Part shown: piece after piece, positions 1-5,092 of the stretch
How the letters are laid out: every line of letters begins with the position of its first letter
Numbering within the stretch: position 1 is the first letter of the stretch
Position numbers and translations under genes: made by a program
The notes under the pieces: generated by a model
Databases searched by the model: none
The model's input: only the letters and a program-made list of their open reading frames with translations
Told to the model about the DNA's origin: nothing
From: Casp-actino8 sp046082625
Lineage (GTDB): Bacteria; Actinomycetota; Acidimicrobiia; Acidimicrobiales; Ilumatobacteraceae
Length of the DNA: 9,662 nucleotides
Assembly: GCA_046082625.1 (NCBI GenBank)
Contig: JBJTYE010000155.1
Coordinates: 1-9,662, forward strand
Direction: 5' to 3'

Positions 1-534
1 CATTCGAGAGATGACGTGGTCGAGGCGGCGGCCTCCATCGCCCTGCGCGATGGGATGGCCAAACTCACGTATCGAAGCGTCGCAGAAGAGCTCGGGATCA
101 GCGATCGGATGGTCGTCTACTACCTGCCTTCCAAGGAAGACCTCGTGCTCGCAGTCGTGGGGGCTCTCTCGGAGCGGATGCAAACGATTCTCGAGCAGGC
201 GTTCGGGGACGAGCGCCGTTCACCCGACGAACTTCTGAAGACGGCCTGGCCGGTACTCACGAAGAAGAACGCAGATCGAATATTCGCAATGTTTCTCGAG
301 GTAGTCGGCTTGTCTGCAGCCAAGGTCGAGCCGTACGACCGTATTTCGAAGTCGATCTTGGATGGGTGGATTCGATGGTTGTCGGACCGGATCGATGCCC
401 TGACAGAGCGAGATCGACGTCGAGGGGCACTCGGTGTGATCGCCAGGATCGATGGACTTCTTCTGCTACGCCACGGTCATGGCGTGGGAGCCGCAGACGA
501 GGCTGCCCGAGCGCTCGGTCTGCTGAGCAGTTAG
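1..534 (+). CDS. TetR/AcrR-family transcriptional regulator, 5' end cut by window
   Basis: The reading frame is open from the first base to the TAG at 532-534, giving 177 visible residues. The N-terminal part matches the TetR DNA-binding domain: a helix ending in EAAASIALRDGMAKL, then the helix-turn-helix LTYRSVAEELGISDRMVVYY and the usual 'LPSKEDLV' continuation, at about residues 22-50 of the visible protein. The remaining ~125 residues are a helical ligand-binding domain that does not identify a ligand. TetR proteins of this size are about 180-200 residues, so probably only a few N-terminal residues are missing. A GTG at 16 is a possible internal start, but the frame continues upstream and helix 1 would be clipped, so I treat the gene as partial. 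It converges on the small HTH gene at 579-752. No target can be assigned from what is visible. Confidence 0.9.
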   Translation, partial: HSRDDVVEAAASIALRDGMAKLTYRSVAEELGISDRMVVYYLPSKEDLVLAVVGALSERMQTILEQAFGDERRSPDELLKTAWPVLTKKNADRIFAMFLEVVGLSAAKVEPYDRISKSILDGWIRWLSDRIDALTERDRRRGALGVIARIDGLLLLRHGHGVGAADEAARALGLLSS

Positions 535-578
535 CGACACTTCGAGAGATTGACACCGGCGCACTCATCGGGTTGCAG

Positions 579-752
579 TCAGGTGCTCGGAAGAGTGAAC
601 GACTCGAGTGCTGCGGCTGGAATGCCCAGCGTCCCGTCCGAGAGTTTCACCCGGGGGATCCTCTGCTCGTACATCGCTATGATGATGACGCGGGTCGCCG
701 TATCCAGGCGCCGTGCGGCTTCTGCAGGGAGAAGCACCTCGGGTTCAGTCAT
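579..752 (-). CDS. small excisionase/MerR-like helix-turn-helix protein (57 aa)
   Basis: This short frame runs from ATG (A at 752) to TGA (579-581). The protein begins MTEPEVLLPAEAARRLD and continues to IPRVKLSDGTLGIPAAALESF. That order (PAEAARRL recognition-helix start, a second helix with YEQRIP, a KLSDGTLGIP beta-hairpin 'wing', then an ALESF helix) is the layout of winged-helix excisionase (HTH_17-type) domains, which read roughly 'LTPAEAA..L.VS..TV......G.LP...LG...RIP...LE.F'. It spans nearly the whole protein. An AGGGGG Shine-Dalgarno-like tract lies 6 nt upstream of the ATG (about 759-764 on the plus strand), supporting translation. It converges with the TetR gene at 1-534 and abuts a decayed YbaK fragment. 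No integrase is visible, so a role in DNA excision is not supported; a small DNA-binding regulator or antitoxin-like protein is equally possible. Confidence 0.62.
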   Translation of the reverse strand: MTEPEVLLPAEAARRLDTATRVIIIAMYEQRIPRVKLSDGTLGIPAAALESFTLPST

Positions 753-760
753 CGCACACC

Positions 761-920
761 CCCTTCGTCGAAACCCAACTCACCGTGGAGCATCCGGATC
801 TGTTGCAGTACGACGAGGTGTGGGCTGCTGCAGGCACGTGGAACGACGTGTTCGGGATCGAGCCGCGCAAGTTGGTGGAAGCAAGCGGGGGGAGTCGTTA
901 CTGACCTGAAGCTCGGCTGA
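761..920 (+). pseudogene. YbaK/EbsC-type aminoacyl-tRNA deacylase remnant 1 (3' end only, frameshifted)
   Basis: From about 761, and clearly from 791, the plus strand encodes HPDLLQYDEVWAAAGTWNDV followed by FGIEPRKLVEASGG. This is the C-terminal signature of the YbaK/EbsC (prolyl-tRNA editing-like) family, including the 'DEVWAAAGT' strand and the 'L...SGG.V.DL' ending. One extra G in the six-G run at 887-892 shifts the frame; after removing it the sequence continues VVTDLKLG and stops at the TGA at 918-920. The rest of the ~150-residue domain, including its conserved lysine region, is absent, because the upstream DNA belongs to the antisense HTH gene. It ends 11 nt before the stop of the convergent TetR gene. 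It pairs with the similar relic at 2774-2872. The G-run could be a sequencing error, but the missing N-terminus makes this a relic regardless. Confidence 0.72.
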
Positions 921-931
921 CGAACATGGCG

Positions 932-1504
932 TCAGCAGGGCACCATGTCGAGCAGTGCACTGCGTAATCGTGGGAGTCGCTTGCGTGACGCGAGTTCTTG
1001 GACTGCGACCTCGATCGTCGCAGCTACAAGAAGGCGGGCTGTCTCAAGCGGTGTTGAAGTTGCCGTTTCGATGTCGCGGGCAAGGACTCGCGCTGCCTCA
1101 TCATTCCGCTGACGTGCCAGTTCGGCGATGACCGGATCGTGTCGGGCTTGGAACAACATCGATCTGACTCCGGTTTGCTGCCGACAACCATCCAGAAAAG
1201 CGATGATTCGAAGTCGTGCACGGGAAGGTCCCTCTGACAATGCCTCGGCGGCTTTTGCAATGGCGGCGAAAAGTTCGTCGTGAAATCGGCGGTGCATCTC
1301 GACCAGGAGGTCACTGCGATCCTCGAAATGAATGTAGAACGTTCCCTTGGCATGACCGGCGGTCTTAGTGACTGCGTCGACGGTGAGGGCGGTGATCCCG
1401 TTCCGCTCGGCGATTTGCCTCGCTGAAGCGAGTAACTCGAGGCGAGTGGGGTGGTCGCCGCCGGCCCGCGAACCAGGTCCCCGGCGCTGAGCCGACGTGC
1501 TCAT
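932..1504 (-). CDS. TetR-family repressor, last gene of hydrolase-cupin-tetR operon
   Basis: The protein has 190 residues, a normal TetR length. Residues ~21-65 carry the DNA-binding domain: TRLELLASARQIAERNGITA, then the helix-turn-helix LTVDAVTKTAGHAKGTFYIH, and FEDRSDLLVEM. The C-terminal two thirds form a helical ligand-binding/dimer domain without recognisable specificity. I use the ATG at 1504 because its first bases overlap the cupin TGA as ATGA (1501-1504), the hallmark of translational coupling; an upstream extension to 1573 would run into the cupin gene. Being encoded in the operon it probably regulates, the protein most likely represses its own transcription through the palindrome at 2627-2652. 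The inducer is unknown, presumably a substrate or product of the hydrolase or cupin. The gene ends 11 nt from YbaK remnant 1. Confidence 0.93.
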   Translation of the reverse strand: MSTSAQRRGPGSRAGGDHPTRLELLASARQIAERNGITALTVDAVTKTAGHAKGTFYIHFEDRSDLLVEMHRRFHDELFAAIAKAAEALSEGPSRARLRIIAFLDGCRQQTGVRSMLFQARHDPVIAELARQRNDEAARVLARDIETATSTPLETARLLVAATIEVAVQELASRKRLPRLRSALLDMVPC

Positions 1505-1821
1505 CTGTATTCCGGGAGGGCTGGGAGAACGAGGATGAATCGGCAGTCGGTTCTGGCTGCCGCGAAGTGCCACGCTCCTGGGGGCGTGTACAGGTAGTCC
1601 CCTGGACCGAGCTCTTGACCCCCGATCGAAGCGTGTCCTGCGATCATGAACAGTTCTTCTCCCTTGGGGTGGAGGTGGGGTTTACCCCTTGTGGCCTGCT
1701 GCATCTGGACCTCGACGGTGGCGCCGCCGTCGTCGTGGAGACGGAGAACGCGGAACTTGCCCGCGCCATCGGGGTTGTCGAACCATTCACCGGATTTTGA
1801 TGCCACGTACTGAGTACTCAT
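1501..1821 (-). CDS. single-domain cupin protein
   Basis: This 106-residue protein contains one small beta-barrel cupin domain. Motif 1 is visible as G46-KPHLHPKGEE with the metal-ligand set His49, His51 and Glu55 or Glu56, followed by LFMIAG. Motif 2 is GDYLYTPPGAWHF (residues 74-86), with His85 as the fourth ligand. The complete ligand set suggests a metal-binding and possibly catalytic cupin, or a small-molecule sensor; the sequence does not decide which. I chose ATG 1821 because GGAAGGAAGGGG lies about 9 nt upstream and because the ATG overlaps the hydrolase TGA as ATGA (1818-1821). An in-frame ATG at 1842 would add MEGRGTD but lies inside the purine-rich ribosome-binding tract. It is flanked by the hydrolase (upstream) and the TetR gene (downstream, also ATGA-overlapped), so the three proteins are almost certainly made from one mRNA. 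Confidence 0.9.
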   Translation of the reverse strand: MSTQYVASKSGEWFDNPDGAGKFRVLRLHDDGGATVEVQMQQATRGKPHLHPKGEELFMIAGHASIGGQELGPGDYLYTPPGAWHFAAARTDCRFILVLPALPEYR

Positions 1822-2618
1822 GTCGGTGCCCCTTCCTTCCATCCGAGGAACTCTTCCAACGGTCCCATGAACTGCTCCGGCATTTCAGCGAATGCCTGAT
1901 GTCCACACGGCAACATCACGAACTGCGCCGAGCGCATTGACCGCTTCGCCCGACGCCCGTCGACCAGCCACGGCAGAATCGGATCACGCGTCCCCCAGAA
2001 CACCAGAATCGGAACCTCGATCGCCGAAGCATCGGCGCGAGAGTCGTGTTCTCGGTCGGTGAAACTACGCCAAATCCTGGCGAACACTCGGGCCTTGTTC
2101 GCGTCGCGGGATGCCTCGACGGCGGCGTTCCTGATCGACTGGACTGCTGCCGTCTTTCGGCGGAGATAGAGGCGTGGGAGAAGTCGCATCGCGACCGGTG
2201 CGACCCTCTCCGAACCGAAAAACGTGCAAGCCAGAAACGTGCTCGGCCAACGGGGGGTGAACCCTCCGGGGTTGATGACGACGACATTCCGCACGAGATC
2301 CGGCCGACGAGCCGCGGTTCGGAGGGCGGCGAAACCGCCAACCGAGTTTCCGATAACCGTGTACGGACCTTCGTCGATCCCGTCGAGAAGGATGGGGAGT
2401 AAGTCGGCGAAAGAGCAGGCACCGGGTTCGTGTGATGGGCCGCTGTCACCGTGACCCGGCCAGTCGATGGCGAACACCTTGGCCCGGCTGGCCAGGGCGT
2501 CGATGACGGCAGCGAAATCATGGTGGCTCCCACCGTTCGCATGAAGGAGCACCAGCGACGGCCCCTCGCCTTGGACGTGAACTGCGATGTCCCCGATGCG
2601 CCGTGTTTCGGATTGCAT
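1818..2618 (-). CDS. alpha/beta hydrolase, first gene of the operon
   Basis: The 266-residue protein is a typical single-domain alpha/beta-fold hydrolase without a signal peptide. In order: oxyanion-loop motif LLHANGG (24-30), strand and loop AIDWPGHGDSG (50-60), nucleophile elbow GNSVGG with Ser92, a helical cap region (~125-195), acid FWGTRDPILP with Asp212, and the base in LPCGHQAFAEMPE with His240. The catalytic triad is therefore intact. The substrate cannot be named; esters, lactones or C-C bonds (meta-cleavage-type hydrolases) are all possible in this fold. I chose ATG 2618 because TACTGT (2625-2630, minus strand) lies 6 nt upstream, consistent with a leaderless transcript. Starts at 2633 (ATG) or 2639 (TTG) would put codons inside the operator palindrome and add residues outside the domain. 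The stop overlaps the cupin start. Confidence 0.93.
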   Translation of the reverse strand: MQSETRRIGDIAVHVQGEGPSLVLLHANGGSHHDFAAVIDALASRAKVFAIDWPGHGDSGPSHEPGACSFADLLPILLDGIDEGPYTVIGNSVGGFAALRTAARRPDLVRNVVVINPGGFTPRWPSTFLACTFFGSERVAPVAMRLLPRLYLRRKTAAVQSIRNAAVEASRDANKARVFARIWRSFTDREHDSRADASAIEVPILVFWGTRDPILPWLVDGRRAKRSMRSAQFVMLPCGHQAFAEMPEQFMGPLEEFLGWKEGAPT

Positions 2619-2624
2619 GTGCTG

Positions 2625-2630
2625 ACAGTA
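2625..2630 (-). promoter_or_regulatory. predicted -10 element of the hydrolase operon
   Basis: The minus strand reads TACTGT, matching actinobacterial TANNNT, six bases before ATG 2618. Four of its six bases (2627-2630) lie in the proximal arm of the operator palindrome. No good -35 hexamer is visible at the usual distance, where the distal operator arm sits. Confidence 0.55.
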
Positions 2631-2652
2631 CATGACCAAATAGTCATGTACT
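2627..2652. promoter_or_regulatory. 26-bp palindromic TetR operator
   Basis: Two perfectly complementary 10-base arms, AGTACATGAC (2627-2636) and GTCATGTACT (2643-2652), flank a 6-base spacer. Size and symmetry fit a TetR-family operator. It lies just upstream of the hydrolase-cupin-tetR operon and overlaps its predicted -10, so bound repressor would block RNA polymerase. A further partial half-site, GTCATGTA, occurs at 2691-2698 with no partner arm. Confidence 0.78.
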
Positions 2653-2773
2653 AATCGAAGGTCGACCGTGCGGAAATCGTCGGGCTTCCGGTCATGTAGA
2701 CGGCGTGCCGCCCCAGGTCACAAACGCGCCTTCGAGTGTTCATCGCATCCGTCTTCCAGGCATGGCTCGAGGG

Positions 2774-2872
2774 TGGGTGGTGGCCGGAACCTAGAGCGAA
2801 GTGCTCGAGATCGAACCGTTCTTGTTGGTGGAGACGAGCGGAGGAGCGATCACCGACCTGAAGCGGGGCTGA
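2774..2872 (+). pseudogene. YbaK/EbsC-type remnant 2 (3' end only, in-frame stop)
   Basis: The plus strand reads WVVAGT, then TAG (2792-2794), then SEVLEIEPFLLVETSGG and AITDLKRG, ending in TGA (2870-2872). Aligned codon for codon and without gaps to remnant 1 (after removing its extra G), 19 of 32 residues are identical, including W..AGT, IEP, LVE, SGG and TDLK. The in-frame stop falls exactly at the Trp codon (TGG in remnant 1, TAG here). Upstream similarity fades; the stretch 2731-2773 may hold a frameshifted continuation starting with His-Pro, but this is weak. The relic's last 23 bases overlap the 3' end of the antisense GNAT gene. With remnant 1 it brackets the hydrolase operon. Confidence 0.65.
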
Positions 2873-3341
2873 GAGCGAGCGCCATCACGAACTCGATCTT
2901 GCCGTCACGTTGACGAGTCTCGAACTCGCCAGTCCTGAGGAATCCGTGGCGCATGTAGAGCCTCTCGGCGTGGAGGTTCCCCTCGGTACAACTCAACTCG
3001 AGCCTGTGACTGCCTGAGTCCGAAGCCCAAGCGATGACGTGCGCCACGAGCTCGTCGGAGACTCCGGAGCCGCGTCCATGCGTGGCGACCCACATCGAAA
3101 CGAGGTGTGCCACGCCGGATTCATTTGGATTCAGTGCACCGATGAGGCCGACGACTCCTCCGTTTTGTTCGTAGATGAAGAAGGGGTTCCCGTCAGGGCG
3201 CAGGATCTGTTCCCAGACCGGGAACGACCTTTGCTCGGTTTCCTCCAAGGTCGAGCCAAATGCATCTGGGGCATCAGTGATCGCCAAAATCCTTATTTCT
3301 CGCAAGAGCGGCGCGTCATCGGAAGTGAGCCGACGAATCAT
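2850..3341 (-). CDS. GNAT-family N-acetyltransferase (163 aa)
   Basis: The protein begins MIRRLTSDDAPLLREIRI and continues with DAPDAFGSTLEE, a common N-terminal pattern of GNAT enzymes. The central strands FFIYEQNGGVVGLIGAL lead to motif A, MWVATHGRGSGV (83-94), whose RGSG loop should bind the pyrophosphate of acetyl-CoA. NLHAERLYMRHGF (122-134) is the usual motif B region with the tyrosine and 'GF' strand. It should transfer an acetyl group from acetyl-CoA to a small amine or a protein N-terminus; the acceptor is unknown. The ATG at 3341 fits the domain start; the frame upstream has no homology-like content. There is no clear ribosome-binding site, only a poor -10-like CATGAT six bases upstream. 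The last few residues (SPASGR) are read from the antisense strand of YbaK remnant 2, so this tail is probably newly acquired. Confidence 0.9.
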   Translation of the reverse strand: MIRRLTSDDAPLLREIRILAITDAPDAFGSTLEETEQRSFPVWEQILRPDGNPFFIYEQNGGVVGLIGALNPNESGVAHLVSMWVATHGRGSGVSDELVAHVIAWASDSGSHRLELSCTEGNLHAERLYMRHGFLRTGEFETRQRDGKIEFVMALALSPASGR

Positions 3342-3420
3342 ATGTCGATCATGCCGTAGTGTGCAGAGCCCTTCCGCTGGGTTTCCTGAACTTTGGAGTG
3401 GTCGTAGACCCGAAACACAA

Positions 3421-3729
3421 CTAGTTCGCAAGGAAGTCAGCAACGACGTCGAGGATGACCTCAGGGAAGTGTTCATCGATGGTCGACTCCATCGCGGCGC
3501 TGGCTTCCAAGTGATCCGAGGGGTCGGTGAATGCCCGACTTCGAGTGGCGGCATCAGGCCACTGGGCGTAGCCGTACCAGACACCGTCGTTGCCCCGATG
3601 TAATCGAGATCCGAGAGAACCCCGGCGGAGTAGAGCCTCTGTCACCATCGACCAAGCCTCACTGAATGCATGTTCGTGCCCCGGTTTCAGACGCCAGCGG
3701 TAGAGAACGACGAATCCAGGTGTTGACAT
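3421..3729 (-). CDS. small ABM-like (antibiotic biosynthesis monooxygenase fold) protein
   Basis: This 102-residue protein reads MSTPGFVVLYRWRLKPGHEH, then AFSEAWSMVTEALLRRGSLG, with WYGYAQWPDAATRSRAF in the middle. A beta strand, a 'KPG.E..F...W' helix and a second strand pair followed by a helix form the pattern of the dimeric alpha/beta-barrel (ABM) superfamily. Members include cofactor-free monooxygenases and many proteins of unknown activity, so a reaction should not be assumed. ATG 3729 is preferred because TATTCT (3737-3742, minus strand) lies 7 nt upstream and suggests a leaderless message; the frame extends to 3870 but enters the divergent gene. GNAT gene 2850-3341 follows 79 nt downstream on the same strand and may be co-transcribed. 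The gene is divergent from the TPR-like gene at 3758. Confidence 0.78.
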   Translation of the reverse strand: MSTPGFVVLYRWRLKPGHEHAFSEAWSMVTEALLRRGSLGSRLHRGNDGVWYGYAQWPDAATRSRAFTDPSDHLEASAAMESTIDEHFPEVILDVVADFLAN

Positions 3730-3732
3730 GTG

Positions 3733-3749
3733 TCCGAGAATATGTCGGA
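3733..3749. promoter_or_regulatory. short inverted repeat in divergent promoter, possible operator
   Basis: Arms TCCGA (3733-3737) and TCGGA (3745-3749) are separated by 7 bp and overlap the predicted -10 TATTCT of the ABM-like gene (3737-3742, minus strand). A second pair, GACAT (3725-3729) and ATGTC (3742-3746), is interleaved. Arms this short can arise by chance. Confidence 0.28.
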
Positions 3750-3757
3750 ATGTGGAG

Positions 3758-4228
3758 ATGGCGATCGATCCAGCAACGCATCGGACTCTCGCAGTCGATG
3801 CGAACAACTCCACTTGGGAGATACTCGGCAAACCCCTGAACGAGATCTCAGGGGACGAGGCCGAGGACATGACTCGTCGTGCCTATGCCGCCGCCTACCA
3901 CTGGCAGCGAGCCGACGGAGCGACTCCGGCCAATGAGGCCCGTGCGAGCTGGTTGTTGTCGCGTGTCTGGGTGGTTCTGGGTAACGGTGATCTGGCGCTT
4001 CACCATGCCCGACGGTGCCTGGCGGTTTGCGAGGAAGCGGGATTGGTGGACTTCGATCTCGCTTACGCACATGAGTCCCTTGCCCGATCGTTTGCCTGCC
4101 TCGGTGACGTGGAGAAGGCACGGCAGCATCTCTCGACTGCTCGGTCGGTTCCGATTGCTGATCCGGAGGATCAGGCTCTCGTCGAAGCGGATTTGGTCGG
4201 TGAGCCCTGGTTCGGTCTGGAGCGATAA
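3758..4228 (+). CDS. TPR-like helical protein of unknown function (156 aa)
   Basis: The protein is all-helical in appearance and soluble, with no signal or membrane segment. Two tetratricopeptide-like helical hairpins are visible: ARASWLLSRVWVVLGNGDLA with LHHARRCLAVCEEAG (about 61-95), and AYAHESLARSFACLGDVEKA with RQHLSTAR (about 102-129). Each has the small-residue and aromatic spacing of TPRs ('A......LG....AL..A'). The stretch TPANEARASWLLSRV, the LALHHARRCLAVCEEAG block and the ending IADPEDQALVEADL resemble a family of uncharacterised actinobacterial proteins that I recall only as hypothetical. TPR repeats normally mediate protein contacts. Start ATG 3758 follows GGAA and TGGAG purine stretches at an imperfect distance; an in-frame ATG at 3728 would overlap the start of the divergent gene. 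It is transcribed alone as far as can be seen. Confidence 0.83.
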   Translation: MAIDPATHRTLAVDANNSTWEILGKPLNEISGDEAEDMTRRAYAAAYHWQRADGATPANEARASWLLSRVWVVLGNGDLALHHARRCLAVCEEAGLVDFDLAYAHESLARSFACLGDVEKARQHLSTARSVPIADPEDQALVEADLVGEPWFGLER

Positions 4229-4232
4229 GTCT

Positions 4233-4255
4233 CGAGACCCGTAGCGAGTGTCTCG
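4233..4255 (+). terminator. weak hairpin after the TPR-like gene
   Basis: CGAGAC (4233-4238) and GTCTCG (4250-4255) could pair across an 11-nt loop, starting 5 nt after the TAA of the TPR-like gene. There is no T-tract, so termination is only a possibility. Confidence 0.2.
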
Positions 4256-4409
4256 TGACCACGATGAATTCGGCTTCCTGCTGATCGAGTTCGAGATGAT
4301 GGCCTCCACGTAGGTTCTCGCTCACCTCCGGAACGCCTTTGACAGTTGCATCAGACGCAATGGTGGCGTCAGATCAATTCACTTTCCGATGGGCTCGGAT
4401 GATCGCAAA

Positions 4410-4429
4410 CTGATCACATGACCGATCAG
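4410..4429. promoter_or_regulatory. inverted repeat spanning the methyltransferase start codon
   Basis: Arms CTGATC (4410-4415) and GATCAG (4424-4429) flank an 8-base spacer containing the ATG at 4418. It could be an operator at the transcription start or an mRNA hairpin presenting or hiding the start codon. Another short inverted pair, GACGC/GCGTC, lies upstream at 4354-4370. Both are short enough to be chance. Confidence 0.3.
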
Positions 4430-5092
4430 AGAATTTCCAGGCTGAACGAGGCCAGGGTTTCCAACGTCCTCACAGAGCTCCATGTTCGAGCCGACGCCCA
4501 TGATGCCGTGGTCATTCCGGAAGTGTTGACCGTGGCAGGTGAGCGTGGAGCCTCGTCGGACAGTGACATGGCGGATCTGCTCGCGGGGGCCTTCATGCCG
4601 ATTCACCCCAATGCTGGTCGATTGCTTCACCTGTTCGCGCTGTCCCGGCCACCTGGGCGAATCGTGGAATTCGGGACCTCCCATGGTCTGTCGACGCTCT
4701 ACTTGGCTGCTGCAGTCGGTCCTGGAGAATCTCCGGTCATCACCACCGAGATGGAGCGATCCAAAGTGGATTCGGCACTCGCGAATTTCGAGGCGGCTGG
4801 TCTCGCCACCGAAATCGATCTGAGGGTCGGAGACGCCTTCGAGACTCTCGCGAATCTCACCGATGGCGTGTCGCTGCTCTTCTTGGACGGATGGAAAGGC
4901 CTCTATCTGCCTCTTCTTCGGATGCTCGAGCCGCATCTTGTTCATGGGGCCGTCGTCGTTGCCGATGACACTCTTCTCTTGCCGGACCTCTGTGCCGAGT
5001 ACGTCTCCTATGTGCGCGACGCTTCGGACTCGTTCGTCTCGGTCGGACTGCCCATCGACGATGGCCTCGAAGTGAGCGTGTATCTCGGATGA
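4418..5092 (+). CDS. SAM-dependent O-methyltransferase-like protein (224 aa)
   Basis: The protein has a class I Rossmann methyltransferase core similar to the catechol-type O-methyltransferase (Methyltransf_24/family 3) group. Motif I is GRIVEFGTSHGLSTLYLAAA (80-99), the acidic end of strand 2 is TTEMER (109-114, Glu111), the motif II region is LRVGDAFETL (135-144), and LLFLDGWKGLYLPLLRMLEP (153-172) corresponds to the 'D...DA.K..Y..Y' segment, followed by GAVVVADDTLL. Classical metal-dependent family members have a second acidic pair on the DD strand; Asp183 and Asp184 here could serve. The acceptor is unknown. ATG 4418 has no Shine-Dalgarno; CAAACT six bases upstream is a partial -10 match. 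The stop overlaps the next start as ATGA (5089-5092), so it is coupled to a membrane protein. Confidence 0.88.
   Translation: MTDQRISRLNEARVSNVLTELHVRADAHDAVVIPEVLTVAGERGASSDSDMADLLAGAFMPIHPNAGRLLHLFALSRPPGRIVEFGTSHGLSTLYLAAAVGPGESPVITTEMERSKVDSALANFEAAGLATEIDLRVGDAFETLANLTDGVSLLFLDGWKGLYLPLLRMLEPHLVHGAVVVADDTLLLPDLCAEYVSYVRDASDSFVSVGLPIDDGLEVSVYLG

Noticed and set aside
3..550. Exact 10-bp direct repeat TTCGAGAGAT at 3-12 and 541-550 flanking the first TetR gene
   Set aside because: The first copy lies inside coding sequence and the DNA beyond the window edge is unknown; a 10-bp match within 550 bp of compositionally biased DNA is plausibly chance and there is no transposase.
535..931. Mobile-element scar suggested by an excisionase-like HTH next to pseudogene debris
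   Set aside because: No integrase, tRNA, att-like direct repeats or transposase is visible in the window; kept only as a question under the HTH finding.
4244..4313. Plus-strand fragment reading RVSRDHDEFGFLLIEFEMMAST before a TAG, resembling a gene's C-terminal tail
   Set aside because: Only about 22 codons, preceded by an in-frame stop, and I cannot match it to a family.
3687..4325. 212-codon minus-strand open frame opposite the TPR-like gene
   Set aside because: It is antisense to a frame with clear TPR-like structure, has Arg/Pro/His-rich low-complexity content typical of shadow frames in GC-rich DNA, and runs into the ABM-like gene. The first ~35 codons look less artificial, but nothing supports a gene.
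4339..4344. Perfect TTGACA hexamer upstream of the methyltransferase gene
   Set aside because: No TANNNT-type -10 is found 16-19 nt downstream (4361-4369 is GC-rich), so I do not call a promoter from the -35 match alone.
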